Below are positions 60,676 to 64,000 of a stretch of 64,000 nucleotides of DNA, one piece after another; positions within the stretch are counted from its first letter, which is position 1, and each line of letters starts with the position of its first letter. The stretch covers positions 2,294,501-2,358,500 of the forward strand of contig NZ_WUQX01000001.1 in assembly GCF_009830285.1 (NCBI RefSeq), given 5' to 3'. The DNA is from Sporofaciens musculi (GTDB taxonomy: Bacteria; Bacillota; Clostridia; Lachnospirales; Lachnospiraceae). Both the position numbers and the translations under genes were made by a program. The notes beneath the pieces are model-generated. The model saw only the letters and a program-made list of their open reading frames with translations. It made no database searches and was not told where the DNA came from.

Positions 60676-60873
60676 ATGGATATTGCAGGATTATCATCAG
60701 TTATGTCCATGGAAAAGCTGCAGATGAATGTGGGATTTGCCATGATGTCCAAGGTTATGGACGCAATGGAGATGTCAACTGAGGCTATGGCTGAGATGAT
60801 GGATGCAGCGGCCCAGGTTTCTGGCGGCGCGGCGATACCAGGATTGGGAGAGAATCTTGATATATTGGTTTAA
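60676..60873 (+). CDS. YjfB-family putative motility protein
   Basis: A 65-residue protein: MDIAGLSSVMSMEKLQMNVG at the N-terminus and Met-rich helices (AMMSKVMDAMEMSTEAMAEMM) followed by PGLGENLDILV. This matches the small YjfB family, linked with flagellar gene expression in Bacillus-related species. It is monocistronic between two terminators, with AAAGGAG before its ATG and a sigma-28-like promoter. No flagellar genes lie in the window, so it would be an outlying regulon member. Molecular function is unknown. Confidence 0.85.
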   Translation: MDIAGLSSVMSMEKLQMNVGFAMMSKVMDAMEMSTEAMAEMMDAAAQVSGGAAIPGLGENLDILV

Positions 60874-60894
60874 TTTCGTATGTTAAGATGAATT

Positions 60895-60916
60895 AGTCTT
60901 ACATAGAGGTAAGACT
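60895..60916 (+). terminator. Small hairpin after yjfB
   Basis: AGTCTTAC pairs perfectly with GTAAGACT around ATAGAG. It sits between the yjfB stop and the main terminator; alone it lacks a T-run. Confidence 0.45.
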
Positions 60917-60920
60917 AAGA

Positions 60921-60970
60921 AAAGAGGTCTGCGAAGATTATGAGAATCATGTTCGCAGACCTCTTTTTTT
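60921..60970 (+). terminator. Strong terminator after yjfB
   Basis: AAAGAGGTCTGCGAA (60921-60935) pairs perfectly with TTCGCAGACCTCTTT (60952-60966), continuing into a run of T to about 60970. One of the clearest intrinsic terminators of the window. Confidence 0.92.
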
Positions 60971-61071
60971 TGCGACACGAAAAATGTAGAAAATTGCGAA
61001 TTTTTTTACTATATTCCGACAGTAAAATCTTGTACAATAGATACAGAATTATTTAAGGGGGATAAGGGAAA

Positions 61072-61395
61072 ATGGGTGAGAAAGAATTATCAGTTTGTAT
61101 CGGGATTCATCATATAGCAACATTGCTTGGGATATCGGAAGGGATATACTATTTATTTGCGGGAAAGCAGCGGTTTTGGAGAAGCAGCGGCGTATTCCTG
61201 CTCACAGTTTTTCAATCATGGGCAGGACTTAAGATATTGGCGGATTTACAGAAGGGGAAGTCAAGGCTTAATGAAAGCTACCGGAATCTGGAAAAGATAA
61301 AAAGCAGCAGGAGACAGAGGCGGGGAATTCTATGGGGGATGGTGTTGTCCTCCACATTGTTTAAGCTTCTGCCAGTACACTTATTGGGGCAATGA
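61072..61395 (+). CDS. Hypothetical membrane protein, 107 residues
   Basis: Family not recognised. It has a hydrophobic N-terminal half (HHIATLLGISEGIYYLFAG and GVFLLTVFQSWAGLKILADL), a basic middle (KIKSSRRQRRGILWG) and a final hydrophobic stretch (MVLSSTLFKLLPVHLL). Start ATG 61072 has AAGGGGG about ten bases upstream and a TACAAT (about 61034-61039) without a clear -35. It sits directly before the sporulation genes yqfC-yqfD, which have their own promoter after it. A small membrane protein of unknown role. Confidence 0.6.
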   Translation: MGEKELSVCIGIHHIATLLGISEGIYYLFAGKQRFWRSSGVFLLTVFQSWAGLKILADLQKGKSRLNESYRNLEKIKSSRRQRRGILWGMVLSSTLFKLLPVHLLGQ

Positions 61396-61447
61396 CAGAG
61401 GATTGATATCGTTAATCGGCGCTGGGGATTTAACAAAATATTCCTAT

Positions 61448-61476
61448 GCATATTCCCTTCTGTCCCCGCATAAACT
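61448..61476 (+). promoter_or_regulatory. Sigma-E-like promoter of yqfC-yqfD
   Basis: GCATATT (61448-61454), 14 bp, CATAAACT (61469-61476). Matches six of seven and six of eight positions of the mother-cell consensus. The yqfCD genes belong to the sigma-E regulon in Bacillus, which supports it. Confidence 0.55.
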
Positions 61477-61503
61477 ACTGTAAAATCCATGAATGGCATT
61501 TTT

Positions 61504-61803
61504 ATGAGACCGAAAAGACAGAGACAGGAAGAAGAAAGTCATCCTTTTAGGAATAAAATCGCAGAATTGTCAGAGCTGCCTAAAGACGTTGCCTTGGGCA
61601 TGCCAATCTTAACCGTTATCGGGCAGATGGAGTTGTGTCTTGAGAATTATAGAGGGATTCTTGAATACACCGACACTCTGGTGCGTATCCAGACCAGAAC
61701 CGGACAGATTCGGATTACAGGGCAGAAGCTTCAGGTAGTCTATTATACCAATGATGAGATGAAAGTGAACGGCCATATACAGTCTATTGAATATCAGCAT
61801 TAG
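61504..61803 (+). CDS. yqfC: Sporulation protein YqfC (YabP/YqfC family)
   Basis: A 99-residue protein of the YabP/YqfC family, expressed in the mother cell. KIAELSELPKDVALGMPILTVIG and ENYRGILEYTDTLVRIQTRTG (in parts) plus a closing beta-rich GHIQSIEY fit the family, whose members adopt a small beta-barrel fold and act in spore coat or cortex steps. Neither ATG 61489 nor ATG 61504 has a good ribosome site; the second matches family length better. Followed after 15 bp by yqfD. Confidence 0.85.
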   Translation: MRPKRQRQEEESHPFRNKIAELSELPKDVALGMPILTVIGQMELCLENYRGILEYTDTLVRIQTRTGQIRITGQKLQVVYYTNDEMKVNGHIQSIEYQH

Positions 61804-61818
61804 CGAGGAGGTACGACA

Positions 61819-63090
61819 TTGCTGTTAAAGATCATCCGATACATAAAAGGATACATCCGTATTCGGATTACAGGGTACTCGACGGAGAGATTCTTAAATG
61901 CGTGCAGCCATAAGGGGATTGTGTTGTGGGGGCTTACGCCGGTAAACCGAGCATACGAGATGAATATCCAGGTTAAGGGCTTCCGGCAGTTAAAACCAAT
62001 CATCAGGAAGACGGGAACGAAGGTGGTTATTGTAGGGCGGTTCGGTCTTCCTTTTTTTTTACATAAATACCGTAAACGGAAATTATTTTTTGCAGGGGCC
62101 CTTCTTTCCCTGGCTCTTGTATTTCTTTTGTCCAGGTATATCTGGAATATTGACATTCAAGGAAATCTTTCCTACACAGACGAGACGCTGCTTCGTTTCC
62201 TTGAAAGTACCCAGGTGACAAACGGAATGCCTGTATCTGAGGTGGACTGTGCAAGGATTGTAAAAGATATCCGAAAGGAATATAATGACATCATCTGGGT
62301 TTCCGCCTCAATAAAGGGGACACGGCTGATTATACAGGTGAAGGAGAACGAGGATTCCCTTCCTGCCATGGATGAAGTTAATCCAGAGCCGGCAGGGGAA
62401 CAGCTACAGGAAGATAAGGCCATGGATATCGTTGCTGACCAGGACTGCATCATTACTAAGATTGTGCCGAGAAATGGGATTCCCATGGTGAAAGAAGGGC
62501 AGCAGGTGAAGGCAGGGGAGATTCTGGTTTCCGGCCAGGTTCCGGTGCTGGACGATTCGGGCACTGTAATCGGCTATCAGTACCATAAGGCGGATGCAGA
62601 TATCCAGGGACGGACCTCCATAGAATATCAGAATGAGATTAGCCTGACTTATGAGGAAAAAGAGTATGCGGACATTGAAAAAAAGGAATATACCCTGAAA
62701 ATAGGGAGTTACTATCTGAGGCTTGGTTCAATCCGAAATTCCTACGAGGCATGGGAAATGTACGGCTTCGCAAAGCAGTTGTGCATCGGAGATAATTTCT
62801 ATCTTCCCATCTGTTATGAGAAGAGAATCGCGAAGCCTTACCGTCCTTTGGAGAAAAAATACACGAAAAATGAGCTTCAAAGGATATTAAGTAAAAGTTT
62901 TCAGCGATATTGTAAAGATTTGGATAAAAAGGGGGTAGAAATTATTGAGAATAATGTTAAAATATACACAGGGTCAGAAAAAGCTGAGGCGAAAGGCAGA
63001 CTTACAGTCTTAACGCCCATCGGAACCTTGACCCAATCTCAATTACTGGAGATTCCGGTAATCGAAGAACAAGACGAGACAGGAGAATAG
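61819..63090 (+). CDS. yqfD: Sporulation protein YqfD
   Basis: A 423-residue bitopic membrane protein required for sporulation in the mother cell. N-terminal cytoplasmic part IRIRITGYSTERFLNACSHKGI (in part: GYSTERFLNACSHKGI), LWGLTPVNRAYEM, the GLPFFLHKYRKRKLFFAGALLS transition (in part) into a membrane helix (about 91-107), then an external domain with NIDIQGNLSYTDETLLRFLES (in part) and the signature DIIWVSASIKGTRLIIQVKE. The start is TTG 61819 after GAGGAGG by eight bases. A T9 run at 62052-62060 is in-frame. Confidence 0.93.
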   Translation: MLLKIIRYIKGYIRIRITGYSTERFLNACSHKGIVLWGLTPVNRAYEMNIQVKGFRQLKPIIRKTGTKVVIVGRFGLPFFLHKYRKRKLFFAGALLSLALVFLLSRYIWNIDIQGNLSYTDETLLRFLESTQVTNGMPVSEVDCARIVKDIRKEYNDIIWVSASIKGTRLIIQVKENEDSLPAMDEVNPEPAGEQLQEDKAMDIVADQDCIITKIVPRNGIPMVKEGQQVKAGEILVSGQVPVLDDSGTVIGYQYHKADADIQGRTSIEYQNEISLTYEEKEYADIEKKEYTLKIGSYYLRLGSIRNSYEAWEMYGFAKQLCIGDNFYLPICYEKRIAKPYRPLEKKYTKNELQRILSKSFQRYCKDLDKKGVEIIENNVKIYTGSEKAEAKGRLTVLTPIGTLTQSQLLEIPVIEEQDETGE

Positions 63091-63093
63091 CGG

Positions 63094-64000
63094 ATGGGAT
63101 TGATGGAGGCAGTCATCGACATTCCGGCTGAGCATGAGGCAAATGTGTTCGGCCAGTTTGATGTTTTTGCGAAGAAGATAGAACGGACGCTTCACGTTAC
63201 ACTGATCGCAAGGGGCGAGAGCGTGAAGATTATGGGGGAAGCGGCGAACGTAGAGAAGGCGAAAAAGGTTCTTATGCAGCTTGCAGAGTTGTCCAAACGG
63301 GGCACCGCAATCAATGAGCAGAATGTGGACTATACCCTTGCCCTTGTGCTGGAGGACAGTAAAGAGAGTATACTTAAGCTGGACGGAGAGATTATCTGTC
63401 ATACCCTGCAGGGCAAGCCTATTAAGCCCAAGACTCTGGGACAGAAGGCTTACGTAGACGCTTTGCGAAGGAAGATGATTGTATTTGGTTTAGGGCCGGC
63501 AGGTACGGGCAAGACCTACCTTGCCATGGCTATGGCGATTACGGCATTTCGCAACAATGAGGTGGGAAGAATTATTTTGACAAGACCCGCCATAGAGGCA
63601 GGGGAGAAGTTAGGATTTCTGCCAGGAGATTTGCAAAGCAAGATTGACCCCTATCTTCGGCCATTGTATGATGCTCTGTATCAGATTATGGGGGCGGAGA
63701 GCTTCCTTAAGAATTCAGAGCGGGGGCTGATTGAGGTTGCGCCGCTGGCATATATGAGGGGACGGACGTTGGATAATGCCTATATTATATTAGACGAGGC
63801 GCAGAATACCACACCTGCTCAGATGAAGATGTTTCTGACCAGAATTGGTTTTGGCTCTAAGGTGGCTGTCACAGGGGATACCTCACAGAAGGATTTACCT
63901 GCCGGACAGGTATCAGGTCTTGACGTGGCGATTTCTGTTCTTAAGAATATTGACGATATTGCAATCTGTAGTCTGACCAGCAAGGATGTGGTGCGCCATC
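63094..64000 (+). CDS. phoH: PhoH-family ATPase, N-terminal part
   Basis: The gene runs off the right edge of the window; 302 residues of a protein that is usually about 320 long are visible. Start ATG 63094 follows AGGAGAA (63081-63087), three bases after yqfD stop; ATG 63103 is an alternative. An N-terminal KH-like region (residues 20-70) precedes the ATPase: LRRKMIVFGLGPAGTGKTYLA (Walker A, in part GPAGTGKTYLA), RPAIEAGEKLGFLPGDL, LDNAYIILDEAQNTTPAQMK (Walker B, in part IILDEAQNTT) and VAVTGDTSQKDLP. Classified as PhoH-like/YbeZ type, an RNA-related ATPase; usually followed by HD-domain and ybeY genes. Confidence 0.95.
   Translation, partial: MGLMEAVIDIPAEHEANVFGQFDVFAKKIERTLHVTLIARGESVKIMGEAANVEKAKKVLMQLAELSKRGTAINEQNVDYTLALVLEDSKESILKLDGEIICHTLQGKPIKPKTLGQKAYVDALRRKMIVFGLGPAGTGKTYLAMAMAITAFRNNEVGRIILTRPAIEAGEKLGFLPGDLQSKIDPYLRPLYDALYQIMGAESFLKNSERGLIEVAPLAYMRGRTLDNAYIILDEAQNTTPAQMKMFLTRIGFGSKVAVTGDTSQKDLPAGQVSGLDVAISVLKNIDDIAICSLTSKDVVRH

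Noticed and set aside
62052..62060. T9 run in yqfD as a phase-variation tract
   Set aside because: The frame is intact, the gene is a sporulation gene, and A/T runs of this length are common; no sign of switching.

Overview
The window looks like a chromosomal segment of a spore-forming gut Clostridium-relative of the Lachnospiraceae type. The evidence is an acetogen/one-carbon type formate-tetrahydrofolate ligase, a complete spoIIIAA-AH operon plus yqfC-yqfD, the clostridial order rimP-nusA-ylxR-ylxQ-infB-rbfA-nrnA-truB-ribF, a LoaP-type NusG paralogue heading a polysaccharide operon, and strong AGGAGG ribosome sites. No tRNA, rRNA, CRISPR array, insertion sequence or prophage was seen. The assignment to family is inference from gene content, not from a marker-gene search.

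Layout. (1) 1-4.2 kb: end of fhs, a zinc-ribbon/TPR membrane protein with a 36-bp tandem repeat, a 51-residue rubredoxin, and a D-Ala-D-Ala carboxypeptidase with a sigma-E-like promoter. (2) 4.25-5.3 kb: a lone AAA/ABC-type ATPase on the minus strand. (3) 5.3-5.7 kb: a gene-free control region holding two 26-bp inverted repeats, each itself a hairpin, that bound about 200 bp of AT-rich DNA. A near-consensus promoter inside this segment points away from the operon. (4) 5.7-30.3 kb: one long co-directional surface-polysaccharide operon. It starts with three NusG paralogues (the third a clear LoaP), then sugar-modifying enzymes, a priming phosphoglycosyl transferase, glycosyl- and glycerophospho-transferases, an AT-rich core (GT52-type transferase and Wzy polymerase, both frameshifted), a nonulosonate/CMP-sugar module, Wzx, a TarI-like/SDR pair, a frameshifted acyltransferase, and CapE-CapF-CapG homologues for UDP-N-acetyl-L-fucosamine. 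(5) 30.4-36.5 kb: VTC-domain protein, DUF4956 membrane protein and a beta-helix lipoprotein, then XpaC and TelA family proteins. (6) 36.5-49.8 kb: the translation/RNA housekeeping block through truB, ribF, a Na/Pi cotransporter, rpsO and pnp. (7) 49.9-64 kb: spoIIIA operon, an FtsA-like protein with a long C-terminal extension, a HAD phosphatase, ilvN-ilvC, yjfB, yqfC-yqfD and the start of phoH.

How the parts work together. The polysaccharide operon appears to be controlled at three levels: promoter (a candidate invertible segment, now in the outward orientation), elongation (LoaP-type antitermination of a roughly 24-kb transcript) and reading frame (a G10 tract in the acetyltransferase, and single-base frameshifts in a G-run of the acyltransferase, a G-run of the GT52 gene and an A-run of wzy). 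Each frameshift is repaired by one base. The locus as sequenced therefore looks switched off or decaying, with homopolymer slippage or sequencing error as competing explanations. The strongest candidate for something undescribed is the inverted-repeat promoter switch at 5477-5724 coupled to the NusG-paralogue trio. All statements of function rest on recognisable motifs and neighbourhood; no database search was possible.
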